Of a stretch of 64,000 nt of DNA, positions 25,877 to 34,489 are shown piece after piece. The stretch comes from DATJLY01 sp035604615. GTDB taxonomy: Bacteria > Pseudomonadota > Alphaproteobacteria > ATCC43930 > CGMCC-115725. The notes beneath the pieces were generated by a model. That model did not search any database and was not told the DNA's origin. It saw only the letters and a list, made by a program, of their open reading frames with translations. Location: the NCBI GenBank assembly GCA_035604615.1, contig DATNID010000056.1, positions 16,996 to 80,995 of the forward strand. Direction: 5' to 3'. Numbering within the stretch: position 1 is the stretch's first letter; every line of letters starts with the position of its first letter. The position numbers were made by a program, and so were the translations under genes.

Positions 25877-27076
25877 TCATGCTGGGCGGGGCTCGCCGAA
25901 GATTAGCTTGAGCGCAATCGCCGCGCCGAACGCGACCGACGATAGCGCGATCGAAAGATAAAGCGCCCCGCCGTCGCCGAAGCGCTCGATGACGAAGGCG
26001 TAGGCGATCGGAGCGACCGCGGACAAAAGGAAGCTCGGCACCAGCAGCCGTCCCGTGATTGCGCCATAAGAGCGGTGGCCGAACAGGACGAGCGGCAGGG
26101 TGCCCCGCGTGATGGTCACGATGCCGTTGCCCGCGCCATAGAAAAACGCGAATCCGATCGCCGCGAGGACGAATTGTCCGCTGAGCAGGCCGGCCGCGAA
26201 GCAAAAGGGCAGGACCAGCGTCGCGAGCACATTGAGGGTCAGGGGATGGAGCCTGGCGCCGAACAGCACCTCGCACACGCGCGCCAAGGACTGGCCGATG
26301 CCGCGCAGTGTGGAAATCCACACCGAGACCGAGGCGGCGAGTCCGAAGCCTGCCAGCAAGGCGATCATGTGCGCGGACATGCCGGAATTAAGAAATCCGG
26401 CCAGCGTGACGATCACGGCATAGAGGCTGCCGGCGATGAGCCGGTCGCGCGGCCCCGCGGCGAGCGGAGGATGGGCTGGCGGCAATGGCTGGGCCGCCGT
26501 CTCGCCGTCGACCGCCTCGCCATAGCGCGTGTTGGGGATCGCGAGGTGGAGCGGGATGGTCAGGAGCGCGAAACCGGCATAGGCCATGACCGCGCCGCGC
26601 CAGCCGAACGGCCCGGCGAGCGCGTTGCCGATCGGCCAGAACACGGTCGAGGCGAGTCCTCCGAGCAACGTGATCTGCGCGATCGGCCGCCTGGCACCGG
26701 GGCCGCCGATGCGGGCGACCGACGCGAACGCCGCCTCGTAGAGCGTAAGGCGCATGGCGAGCCCCATCCACGCCCAGGCGGTGTAATAGGAGAGAACCGT
26801 GCGCGACAACGCCAGCGCGGTGCAGCCGACCGCGAGCGCGAGGGAGCCCGTCACCATGACGCGGCGTCCGCCATGGCGGTCGATCAAATGGCCCGTCACG
26901 GGCGAGGTCAGTCCCATGACGATGAGCGCGGCGGTGAACCCGCCATAGACGAGGGTTTGGCTCCAGCCGAGATCGGCCGCGATCAGGTCGCCGAATCCGC
27001 CGATCAGGTAGTAGGAAATGCCCCAGCACACGAGTTGCGACAGGCCAAGGCAGAGGACCGTCCGGCGCCAGATCAA
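25877..27076 (-). CDS. MFS transporter, last gene of the oxidase-dioxygenase operon
   Basis: A 399-residue carrier with about twelve membrane segments. The loop between helices 2 and 3, SPVTGHLIDRHGGRRVMVTG, is the conserved MFS motif; the first helix is LCLGLSQLVCWGISYYLIGGFGD. The start appears to be a TTG at 27076, 16 bases after the stop of the Bug-type binding-protein gene, with a weak GCGGGG site. It ends a minus-strand run of seven genes beginning at 33499. It could export a product or import a substrate of that pathway. Substrate is unknown. Confidence 0.85.
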   Translation of the reverse strand: MIWRRTVLCLGLSQLVCWGISYYLIGGFGDLIAADLGWSQTLVYGGFTAALIVMGLTSPVTGHLIDRHGGRRVMVTGSLALAVGCTALALSRTVLSYYTAWAWMGLAMRLTLYEAAFASVARIGGPGARRPIAQITLLGGLASTVFWPIGNALAGPFGWRGAVMAYAGFALLTIPLHLAIPNTRYGEAVDGETAAQPLPPAHPPLAAGPRDRLIAGSLYAVIVTLAGFLNSGMSAHMIALLAGFGLAASVSVWISTLRGIGQSLARVCEVLFGARLHPLTLNVLATLVLPFCFAAGLLSGQFVLAAIGFAFFYGAGNGIVTITRGTLPLVLFGHRSYGAITGRLLVPSFLLSAVAPIAYAFVIERFGDGGALYLSIALSSVAFGAAIALKLIFGEPRPA

Positions 27077-27092
27077 CCGCGAACCCCGCGCT

Positions 27093-28097
27093 CTATTCCG
27101 CGACGATCTTCTTCGCCGCGTCGATCGTCTCCCGCCCCGCCCCGTAAATGCCCTCGACCGCCTTCGCCGCCTCCTCGCCGGTCTTGGGCGAGAGCGGCTG
27201 GCGCAGACGCCGCGCTTCGGCGATGAAGTCCGGATCCATCATCGTCGCGGCGAACGCCTCGCGCAGGATGCGGACGCGTTCGGCGGGGACGGCGTGCGAC
27301 ACGACGAACGGACGCCCGACCGAGCTGTCGGCGAGGAGAAAGCGCACCGCATCGCGCGCCGCGGCCGGCGCGGCGTCGACGACATAGGGGACGTCGGACG
27401 GCATGCCCTCGGGCGCTGAGCCGGAGCGCGAGACGGGATGGAAGGTCGGCGCCTTGGTCCAGTCCTCGGGGATGCTGCTCCACGCGCCGCAATCGCCGTC
27501 GAGCTCGCCGCGCTCGATCGCGATGCGGATGTCGGCGCTGCTGGTATAGCCCGACACCTGGGCGATCTCGACGCCGAAGACGCGCCGCAGGATCTTGGTA
27601 TTGAGGTCCTCCGACGTGCCGACGCCGGTGAGTCCGAAATGATAATGGCCGTGGCGCTTCATCTCGTCGATGGTCTTGGCGCCGTCGGCGCGAAAGATGT
27701 AGCACGCGGTGACGTCTTCGCTGATGCTGCCGATCCAGGCGTAGTTGCGGAAATCGAGCCGCGTTTTGTCCGGCTGCAGAACGGAATCGTTGATGAGGCC
27801 GAAATTGAAGCTGTTGATGACGGTTCCGTCGGTGGGCGTGTTGGTATCGAGACGCACCACCGCGGTCTGGCTGCCGGCGCCCGGCTGGTTGATGACCACG
27901 ACGAACGGCTCGCCGGGGATGTGGCGGCCGATATAGCGGGCGAGCAGCCTGGCGTTGAGGTCGAAGCCGCCGCCGGGCGAGAACCCGACCGTGATGGTGA
28001 TCGTCTTGCCCTTGTAGAAATCCTGCGCTGCGGCGGGCAATGCCGGCGCCATCGCCGCCAGCCATCCCGCGAGCGCCATCCGCATTCCGATGCGCAT
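27093..28097 (-). CDS. Bug-type (TctC) tripartite tricarboxylate transporter binding protein
   Basis: A 334-residue periplasmic protein: signal peptide residues 1-25 (ALAGWLAAMAPALPAAAQ), then DFYKGKTITITVGFSPGGGF, the diagnostic start of Bug/TctC proteins. It contains GGGFDLNARLLARYIGRHIPGE and the usual two-lobe fold. Bug proteins bind carboxylates, amides or aromatic acids and work with TctAB permeases; none is present here, so it may serve as a sensor or use a distant permease. The ATG at 28097 is used. The gene sits between the MetE-like and MFS genes, 23 and 16 bases away, in one transcript. Confidence 0.88.
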   Translation of the reverse strand: MRIGMRMALAGWLAAMAPALPAAAQDFYKGKTITITVGFSPGGGFDLNARLLARYIGRHIPGEPFVVVINQPGAGSQTAVVRLDTNTPTDGTVINSFNFGLINDSVLQPDKTRLDFRNYAWIGSISEDVTACYIFRADGAKTIDEMKRHGHYHFGLTGVGTSEDLNTKILRRVFGVEIAQVSGYTSSADIRIAIERGELDGDCGAWSSIPEDWTKAPTFHPVSRSGSAPEGMPSDVPYVVDAAPAAARDAVRFLLADSSVGRPFVVSHAVPAERVRILREAFAATMMDPDFIAEARRLRQPLSPKTGEEAAKAVEGIYGAGRETIDAAKKIVAE

Positions 28098-28120
28098 CAC
28101 TTTCCCCTCTCCAAGTGCGT

Positions 28121-29140
28121 TCAAATGCCGCGCCGCAGCTCTCTCGCCGCTTCGATCATCACCGCGATCTTGGCGCGGGCGAGTTCGCGGCCGACCGTCA
28201 TCAACCCGCAATCCGGGGCGATCAGCACTCGCCGGGGATCGATGTCGACCCCCTCCAGCAGCCCGGCGATGCGGCGCTTCACCGTGTCGACTGTCGGCAC
28301 CGGCGCGTTGCCGGGATCAACGCAGCCGAACATGACGAGGCGTTCGCGGCACGCGGCCAGCACGCCGGGATCGAACGCGCTGCGCCCGAATTCGACCGAG
28401 ACGCCGCCGATGCGCGTCTCCATCAAGGCGTCCATGAGCTTTGGATAGGTGATGTGATGCTGCAGCGCCAGGCCGCCGGGATAGCCGTAGCAGAGATGCA
28501 CGATCGTCGGCGCGGTGACGCCGTCGAGGCAGCGGTCGAGCGCCCGCGCGCCGAAGGCGAAGACCTTGTCGTGGTATCGCGTCATCGCCGGCTCGTCGAT
28601 TTGCAGCATGTCGCATCCGGCGGCCTCGAGATCGCGCAGCTCGGCGTTGATCGCCGCCGCCGCGTCCATCGCCAGCGCTTCCTCGTCGCCGTAATAGGCG
28701 TCGAGCGTGCTGTCGACCATGGTCAGCGGCCCGGCGACCGCGAGCTTCAGCGGCAGATGGGTGTGCGCCTTGGCAAAGCGCACATCTTCGACGCAGGCAG
28801 CCATGCGCCGCCGGATGGGACCGACGATGCGGGGCACGGTCTGCGGATAATTGACGCGGCCGCGGAACGCGGTCTTGACGGCCGTGTTGACCATGTCGAT
28901 CCCGTCCCATGTCAGCGCGGCGTGATAGACGAAGCGTTCGCGGCGCTGCTCGCCGTCGGTGACGATGTCGAGTCCGAGCTCCTGCTGCTCGCGCAGGCTC
29001 AGCACCGTCGCGTCGTCTTGCGCCTCGCGCAGCATCGCGCCCTCGAGACGGAAGCGCGCATGGCCGCGATCCGTCTCGGCCAGCCAGGACGGCCGGGGAA
29101 AGCTGCCGATGCTGGTCGTCGTCAGCGGTCCCAGCTGCAT
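28121..29140 (-). CDS. MetE-like cobalamin-independent methyltransferase (C-terminal domain type)
   Basis: A 339-residue protein corresponding to the catalytic C-terminal barrel of methionine synthase MetE; the N-terminal barrel is absent. The zinc ligands are preserved: H215 and C217 in IVHLCYG, E250 in VSVEFG and C273 in FGCVDPG. The DEP motif (QIDEPAM, about residues 180-186) is also present. Related short proteins transfer methyl or other C1 groups between thiols or corrinoid-free donors. Here it lies in an operon with oxidases and a dioxygenase rather than methionine genes, so a role in substrate demethylation or thiol transfer is likely. The cofactor tetrahydrofolate is not shown by sequence. 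Starts at ATG 29140, 27 bases after the upstream frame ends. Confidence 0.88.
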   Translation of the reverse strand: MQLGPLTTTSIGSFPRPSWLAETDRGHARFRLEGAMLREAQDDATVLSLREQQELGLDIVTDGEQRRERFVYHAALTWDGIDMVNTAVKTAFRGRVNYPQTVPRIVGPIRRRMAACVEDVRFAKAHTHLPLKLAVAGPLTMVDSTLDAYYGDEEALAMDAAAAINAELRDLEAAGCDMLQIDEPAMTRYHDKVFAFGARALDRCLDGVTAPTIVHLCYGYPGGLALQHHITYPKLMDALMETRIGGVSVEFGRSAFDPGVLAACRERLVMFGCVDPGNAPVPTVDTVKRRIAGLLEGVDIDPRRVLIAPDCGLMTVGRELARAKIAVMIEAARELRRGI

Positions 29141-29167
29141 CGGCGTGTTCCTCCACGTATTCGGGCT

Positions 29168-29763
29168 TCACCCGTCCGCGCAAAGCTCGAAGGGAATTTG
29201 CGTCGGGCCGTAACGCTCGGTCACGGTCCTGGCGGCCGGGTCGTAGGCGTGCTGCAGCACGGTGCCTTCGCCGAGACGCTGGCTGCGCAGGATCATGGCG
29301 ACGGAGCGGGTAGGGCCGCCCTGCTCGGCATGGATCGCGAAGGGCGGGACGAGATCGACCTTGCTTGCGTGCCGGTGGTGACCGAGGCGAGCTTCACCTC
29401 GGCATGGCCCGGGTGGCGGCCGTCGTCGAGCCGGTCGTAGCGTTCCAGGCTCTCGCTGCCGTCGAGGAGGCCATAGAGCACCCAGGCATGGGCGTGATCG
29501 TGGACGCCGCCGGTGCGGCCGGGCTCGCGCACCACGGCATTGATCGCGAAGCCATGGTCGGGATCGACATAGAGCAGGAGATTCTTCCGTCCCTCGGTCG
29601 ACGGCCACCGCGCCGAAAGCGCCTTGAGCTCAGGGTCCATCACCAGCCGCTCGAGCAACGGCTTCGCCCGTTCCATGCGGCGCGCGATGTCGGGCTCGCT
29701 CGACCACAGCGCGCGCAGATCGGCGATGAAGCTCTCGAATGCCGGCAGACGCGGCCTCGCCAT
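29168..29763 (-). pseudogene. Cysteine-dioxygenase-like cupin, interrupted by a frameshift
   Basis: Two overlapping frames make one cupin. The first reads MARPRLPAFESFI through the metal motif GVHDHAHAWVLYG to AEVKLASVTTGTQ; the second, in another frame, continues SKVDLVPPFAIHAEQGG to the end PTQIPFELCADG. The switch is near 29370, where the sequence is ACG-CAAGCAAGG. One missing base would give a continuous frame of about 198 residues. The relative at 2937 shows the same order of motifs in one frame. Without correction the first frame ends with an unrelated Arg/Ser-rich tail. This may be a true inactivating mutation, programmed frameshift or assembly error. It lies between TauD-type and MetE-like genes, both intact. 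Confidence 0.75.
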
Positions 29764-29769
29764 GACCGT

Positions 29770-30645
29770 CTATTCCGCGAGCGGGCCGCCCGAGACGGTG
29801 CAGCGCCGCAGCAGCCGGTTCTCCTCCGGCGGGAACCAGGTTCGCGCGTGGATGGTGCAGCGATTGTCCCACATCACCACGTCGCCCAGGCGCCACACAT
29901 GCTCGAAGATGAACTCGGGCCGTTCGCCGATGGCATAAAGCTGCTCGAGGATCGCGTCGCTCTCGTCGCCTCCCACGTCCTCGATGCGCGCGGTCATCAG
30001 CCGATCGACGAAGAGGGTCTTCCGGCCCGTGTCGGGATGGGTGATGAAGACCGGGTGGAAATAATGCAGCGACTGGCTGAGATCGTCGGGGACATCGACC
30101 TTGCTGGTACGCTTGTATTCGTGGATGTGCAGCGCCTTGCGGCCGGCGAGCCGGGCCTTGAGGGCAGGCGGCACCGCCTCGTACGCCTTGTACATGTTGG
30201 CAAACCGCGTATTGCCGCCGGTCGAGGGCAGCTCGACCGCGTAGAGGAACGTGTATTTATAGGGCCGCGCCGAATATCCGGAATCGATGTGGAACCACAT
30301 CTCGCCGTCGCCGAAGGCGCCGACCGGCGCGCCGTCCACCTTGATGTTGGAGACGAGCATGACCCGCGGGTCGCTCTGCTGCGTGCCCGACGCCAACGGG
30401 CGCAGCTCTTCGCGCGCCTGAGCGACCTTGCGCTCGCCCAATTCGCCGAACCGCGCGGCGAAGCGAAGCTGTTGTTCCTGGGTGACGGTCTGGCCGCGGA
30501 ACACCAGGACGAGGTGCTTCGCCCAGGCCGCCTTGATCGCGGCGATGGTCTCGTCCGGGAGATCGCGCGCCAGATCGACCCCCATGATCTCGGCGCCGCA
30601 GGCCGGCGACAGCGGCTTGACCTCGATGTCGAGGGTCGTTTCCAT
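29770..30645 (-). CDS. TauD/TfdA-family Fe(II)/2-oxoglutarate dioxygenase
   Basis: A 291-residue dioxygenase. The iron-binding facial triad is complete: H119 and D121 in MWFHIDSGY, and H266 in TIHARTW; a downstream arginine (R277 or R280) would hold 2-oxoglutarate. Such enzymes hydroxylate beside a heteroatom, cleaving sulfonates, ethers or aryloxy acids. I prefer the ATG at 30645, which has AGGGTGG seven bases away; an in-frame TTG would add 17 residues. It lies 72 bases after the IorB-like gene and seven bases before the cupin frame. The substrate is not deducible; C-S or C-O cleavage fits the operon's MetE-like protein. Confidence 0.9.
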   Translation of the reverse strand: METTLDIEVKPLSPACGAEIMGVDLARDLPDETIAAIKAAWAKHLVLVFRGQTVTQEQQLRFAARFGELGERKVAQAREELRPLASGTQQSDPRVMLVSNIKVDGAPVGAFGDGEMWFHIDSGYSARPYKYTFLYAVELPSTGGNTRFANMYKAYEAVPPALKARLAGRKALHIHEYKRTSKVDVPDDLSQSLHYFHPVFITHPDTGRKTLFVDRLMTARIEDVGGDESDAILEQLYAIGERPEFIFEHVWRLGDVVMWDNRCTIHARTWFPPEENRLLRRCTVSGGPLAE

Positions 30646-30717
30646 CGCGTCCACCCTGTCCGTTCCGACCGGGCGGAATGATAGGCTCGCCGCCAAGCCG
30701 CATCAAGCCGCGTGGCC

Positions 30718-33018
30718 TCAGGCCAGCAGCGCCTTCACCGCCTCGCGCGTGAACGGGATGCGCCGCAGCCGCTTGCCGGTGGCGTCGAAGATGGCGTTGG
30801 CGATCGCCGGCCCGACCTGGCTCGTCGCCGGCTCGCCGGCGCCGCTGGGCGCGATCTCGGGATGGTCGAGCAGCACGATCTCGATCGCTTCGGGCGCGTC
30901 CTCGATCTCGAGGATCGGGTAGGTTGCCCAGTCGACGCTGGTCACGCTGCGATTATCGAACTTGACCTCCTCGAAGAGGGTGCGGCTCGTCGCCTGGATG
31001 ATGTTCCCTTCGATGGTCTTCCGCAGCAGCGCCGGATTGATGATCAGCCCGCAATCGTGCGCGACCGTGAACTTGCGCGGCCAAATCCGTCCGGAGCGCG
31101 GATCGATCTCGATATCGGCGACGGTCACGACGATGGTGCCCTCGCGCACCGAATAGCCGATCCCCTGGCCCGCGAGCATTGCGCCGCGGCGCTTCATGCG
31201 CGGCTTGGTGCGCTTCTCCCATCCCGCCTGGTGCGCCGCCGCCGTGATCGCGGCGATGTCGCGCGGCGCCTTCAGGTAGCGCAAGCGGAACTCCACCGGG
31301 TCGACGCCCAATTCGTGGGCGAGCTCGTCCATGAACGACTCGGCCCCGAACTGGCATTGCGGCCCTTGCGGATCGCGCAAATGCGCCGTCCTGAGCGGCG
31401 AGGCGCGCTCAAGGAGCGGCGCGACCGTCTCCCAGAAGGCGTATTTCGCCGGGAACTCGTAGGCGTTGTCCGGCACGCCGAAATTGTGCCGTCCCTTGAC
31501 CGGCGAGCCCGTCAGCATGCCGGCGAGCGTGTCGGAAGGATCGCCCTCCGACGGCAGCACGTTGAAGGACGAGAAACCGCGCGCCTTGAAGCGCAAGGCG
31601 ACGACGTTGCCGGCGGCATCGAGCCCGGCCTTCATCTGCATCACGCCGGCCGGTCCCTTGGGGTCCCACCCGGTGCCCTCGTCGCGCATGTACTGGACGC
31701 GGACCGGCCGCCCGGTCGCCTTGGCCAGCACCGCCGCATCGAGCGCGGCGTCGCCGGCATCGTTGCGCCCGTAGGAGCCGGGGCCGGGCATCCAGATGGC
31801 GCGCACGTCGTCGATCGTCATGCCGAGGATCGCGGCCACGCCCTTTTTCGCCTCATGCGCCTTTTGCGTACCGGTCCACACCGTCGCCTTGCCGTCGGCG
31901 ATCTCGACGACTGCGGCGCCCGGGCCCATGCTGGCATGGGACTGGAGCGGATATTCGTATTCGCGCTCGATGGTGCGGGCCGCCTTGGCGAAGGCGGCGT
32001 TGATCGGCCCCTCGTCGACTTGGACGCGCCCGCCGAAAATGTTACCGGCATTGGCAAAGGCAGTCGGCGCGGTGCGCAGATAGTCATAGAGCGTCGCCTG
32101 GTCGGGGAAGGGCGGCTTGGCATCGGACCATTTGACCTTCAGCGCCCGCGCCGCCTTGATCGCGTTCCATTCATCGTCGGCGACGACGGCGATGAGGTCC
32201 TTGACCTGCACCACCTGCGCCCCTGGGATATGCGCGATCGAGTCCTTGTCGGCGCTCACCGGCACCGCGCTCGCGACCGGCGGACGGACCATGCGCCCGT
32301 GCAGCATGCCGGGGCGGCGCACGTCGCTCGCGTATTGCGTCTTGCCGAACACCTTGTCGCGCACCATCACGTCGGCCAGCGACTTGCCGACCAGCTTGTA
32401 GTCGCGCACCGGCTTGGGCTTGGCCTCGCCCGTCACTTCCATGACGAAGCCGTATTTCTTGTTCCAGTCCAGCGTCACGTTGAAATACTGGCCGCCGATC
32501 AGCTCGGCGTAGCTGACCGTGCGCGTGCGGTCGCCCTTGGCATGGACGATTCCGTCCTCGACGGCGAGCCGCTCGGCCGGCACCCCCAATTTCTGGGACG
32601 CCTTGGCGAGAAGGACGCGTCGCGCTTCGGCCGCAGCATTGCGCAAGGGCTTGGCGCCCTCGCTGATGCCGGTGCTGTTGCTGGCGCCGCCCTGGTCGAC
32701 GGTGGTGGCGGTGTCGCACATGACGAGATGGACATGCTCGAAGCGCACGTCGAGCTCGTCGGCCACGATTTGCGTGATCGCCGTCGTGAGGCCGTGCCCC
32801 ACATCCATCTTGCCGAAGAAGGCGGTGACACGGCCGTCGGTGCCGATGGCGATGAAGCTGTCGAGCTGGGACGGCAGCAGCGGCGGCCTGACGGCGCCTG
32901 CCGCGGCGGCGGCCGCACGGCCGATCGCCTCCGGTAATGCAAAGGACGAAACGACGAGCGCGCCGCCGCCGGCGAGCACGCCGCGCCGGGTCGGACGGAT
33001 CGAGGTGATGCTGGTCAT
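30718..33018 (-). CDS. Molybdopterin aldehyde/isoquinoline-oxidoreductase large subunit (IorB-like)
   Basis: A 766-residue periplasmic molybdoenzyme subunit. It starts with a Tat signal: TRRGVLAGGG at residues 10-19 and a hydrophobic stretch to A35. The xanthine-oxidase-family landmarks are present: GHGLTTAITQIVADEL, GGASNSTGISEGAKPLR, FGAESFMDELAHELG, and the C-terminal catalytic Glu in GAGEPATSQVGPAIANA. Length matches isoquinoline 1-oxidoreductase-type large subunits with both MoCo domains fused. It follows the small 2Fe-2S subunit by 13 bases, and would hydroxylate an N-heterocycle or aldehyde using water. Folding before export is expected. Dedicated accessory proteins (XdhC) were not seen. 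Confidence 0.9.
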   Translation of the reverse strand: MTSITSIRPTRRGVLAGGGALVVSSFALPEAIGRAAAAAAGAVRPPLLPSQLDSFIAIGTDGRVTAFFGKMDVGHGLTTAITQIVADELDVRFEHVHLVMCDTATTVDQGGASNSTGISEGAKPLRNAAAEARRVLLAKASQKLGVPAERLAVEDGIVHAKGDRTRTVSYAELIGGQYFNVTLDWNKKYGFVMEVTGEAKPKPVRDYKLVGKSLADVMVRDKVFGKTQYASDVRRPGMLHGRMVRPPVASAVPVSADKDSIAHIPGAQVVQVKDLIAVVADDEWNAIKAARALKVKWSDAKPPFPDQATLYDYLRTAPTAFANAGNIFGGRVQVDEGPINAAFAKAARTIEREYEYPLQSHASMGPGAAVVEIADGKATVWTGTQKAHEAKKGVAAILGMTIDDVRAIWMPGPGSYGRNDAGDAALDAAVLAKATGRPVRVQYMRDEGTGWDPKGPAGVMQMKAGLDAAGNVVALRFKARGFSSFNVLPSEGDPSDTLAGMLTGSPVKGRHNFGVPDNAYEFPAKYAFWETVAPLLERASPLRTAHLRDPQGPQCQFGAESFMDELAHELGVDPVEFRLRYLKAPRDIAAITAAAHQAGWEKRTKPRMKRRGAMLAGQGIGYSVREGTIVVTVADIEIDPRSGRIWPRKFTVAHDCGLIINPALLRKTIEGNIIQATSRTLFEEVKFDNRSVTSVDWATYPILEIEDAPEAIEIVLLDHPEIAPSGAGEPATSQVGPAIANAIFDATGKRLRRIPFTREAVKALLA

Positions 33019-33031
33019 CTCTGTGCCCTCC

Positions 33032-33499
33032 TCACGCCATCGCCTTCGCGGCGCGCTTGACCGCGCGCAGGATCGCCATGTGCGAGCCGCAGCGGCATTT
33101 GAGCCCCGCGAGCCCGTGGCGGATATCGGCATCGGAGCGGTGCGGGTTCTTCTCCAGCAGCGCTGTCGCCGTCATCATCCATCCGTTGATGCAATAGCCG
33201 CACAACGGCACCTGCTCGGCCAGGAAGGCCGCCTGCACCGGATGCGGCTTTGCTTCCGTGCCCAGCCCTTCGATGGTGCGGATTTTCTTGCCGGCGGCCG
33301 CCGCTACCGGGGTCGAGCACGAGCGTACGGCTTCGCCGTCGATGATGACCGTGCAGGCGCCGCACTGCCCCAGTCCGCAGCCGAATTTCGGATTGTTGAG
33401 CACCAGCGCATTGCGCAGCGCGTAGAGCAGCGGCATATCCGGATCGACCTCGACCGTATGCGCCGATCCATTGACCTCGAGCGACAGACGCTGAGCCAT
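33032..33499 (-). CDS. 2Fe-2S small subunit of molybdopterin oxidoreductase (IorA-like)
   Basis: A 155-residue protein with eight cysteines: C41, C46, C49 and C61 hold a plant-type 2Fe-2S cluster, and C100, C103, C135 and C137 the second, all-helical cluster. It passes electrons from the molybdenum subunit to an acceptor, probably a cytochrome because no FAD subunit is coded here. The start is the ATG at 33499 with the strong ribosome site GGGAGGAAGG. It is the first gene of the seven-gene minus-strand run and has a good promoter 54 bases upstream. The small subunit has no signal peptide and would be exported with the Tat-targeted large subunit. Confidence 0.93.
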   Translation of the reverse strand: MAQRLSLEVNGSAHTVEVDPDMPLLYALRNALVLNNPKFGCGLGQCGACTVIIDGEAVRSCSTPVAAAAGKKIRTIEGLGTEAKPHPVQAAFLAEQVPLCGYCINGWMMTATALLEKNPHRSDADIRHGLAGLKCRCGSHMAILRAVKRAAKAMA

Positions 33500-33552
33500 G
33501 CCCTTCCTCCCGATCTGAGCCGACCGCCCCCTATGAAGGGGTTTCGTTAACC

Positions 33553-33581
33553 ATTGTCGATCCTGCGGCAGGGGCTGGCAA
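33553..33581 (-). promoter_or_regulatory. Candidate promoter of the IorAB-TauD-MetE-like operon
   Basis: Minus strand -35 TTGCCA at 33576-33581, a 17-base spacer, -10 GACAAT at 33553-33558. The leader to the ATG at 33499 is about 54 bases. It would read the oxidase genes and possibly the run to 25877. Confidence 0.45.
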
Positions 33582-33640
33582 CGAAATTTAATCGGAATTG
33601 AGGGGCTCTTAACCATCTCCGGCGATGATCAGCGCTGGAC

Positions 33641-34366
33641 ATGGCGCATCCCATCCATCCTCACGGCCATCGCATCGCGGGTGCGGCGGCTTCTCCTCCG
33701 GCCGACCAGGTTCGCCTCGCCAAGGAAGCCAGCGCCGGAACCGGCACCGATTTTCGCGCGCTGCTGGCCAGCAGCCTGCAGGAAAGCCACCACGACGCCA
33801 ACGCGCACAACACACGCTCGAGCGCGACCGGCGCCTACCAGTTCACCGCGCGCACCTGGCTCGACCTCGTGCGCCGCCATGGCGCCGAATTGGGACAGCC
33901 GCAGCTCGCGTCGCAAGTGACGGTGAAGCACGGCGCGCCCTTGGTCGTCGATCAGCAGATGCGGTCGCAAATCCTCGCGCTGCGCGGCGATACCGGCCTG
34001 GCCGGCGGGCTCGCCGCGCGCTACTTCGCGGAGAACCGCGCCAGCCTCGCCCACAGCCTCGGCCGTCCTCCCAGCGCCACCGAGGTGCAGATGGCCTATC
34101 TGCTGGGCGCCAGCGGCGCCAGCCGCCTGATCAAGGCGGCCGCGTCCGAGCCCGGCCTCGGCGCCGACAAGATCGTGCCCGGCGCGGTGCGCCACAATCC
34201 CGGCCTCTTCTCCGATCGCGACGGCCACATCAAGACCGCGGGCGAGGCAGTGGCCTCGCTCAGCCGTCACTTCGAGGACGGACGCAAGACCGTCGACAGC
34301 GCCATCGGCGCGAAACTATCGCTGCTGCTCGCCACCGACACGCCGGTCGACGACGAGACGGTCTGA
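33641..34366 (+). CDS. Lytic transglycosylase-like (SLT fold) protein
   Basis: A 241-residue protein. The N-terminal 140 residues fit the lysozyme-like SLT fold: SSLQESHHDANAHN includes the candidate catalytic E48, and SSATGAYQFTARTWLD is the conserved GAYQF block, with AYLLGASGASRLIKAA near the end. There is no signal peptide, so it is cytoplasmic, or secreted by another route such as a flagellar or type VI export apparatus. It is divergent from the oxidase operon. Possible roles are peptidoglycan cutting during apparatus assembly. No flagellar genes are close. The start ATG has only a weak ribosome site. Confidence 0.8.
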   Translation: MAHPIHPHGHRIAGAAASPPADQVRLAKEASAGTGTDFRALLASSLQESHHDANAHNTRSSATGAYQFTARTWLDLVRRHGAELGQPQLASQVTVKHGAPLVVDQQMRSQILALRGDTGLAGGLAARYFAENRASLAHSLGRPPSATEVQMAYLLGASGASRLIKAAASEPGLGADKIVPGAVRHNPGLFSDRDGHIKTAGEAVASLSRHFEDGRKTVDSAIGAKLSLLLATDTPVDDETV

Positions 34367-34489
34367 GCGGAGCGTCCCTCGGCGCGCGCCCGCGCGCGAC
34401 GTTCCTTAGCGGGACCGCATATCCAAAGTTGGTGCCTTGATGGCGGCCGCCGCCAGTGTGATGCTCACCCAAGCGGGAGGGCACGCACG

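Noticed and set aside
33540..33620. TTAA motifs upstream of the transglycosylase gene, as in CtrA boxes.
   Set aside because: Spacing is not the TTAA-N7-TTAA of CtrA sites; the region is better explained by the promoter of the opposite strand.
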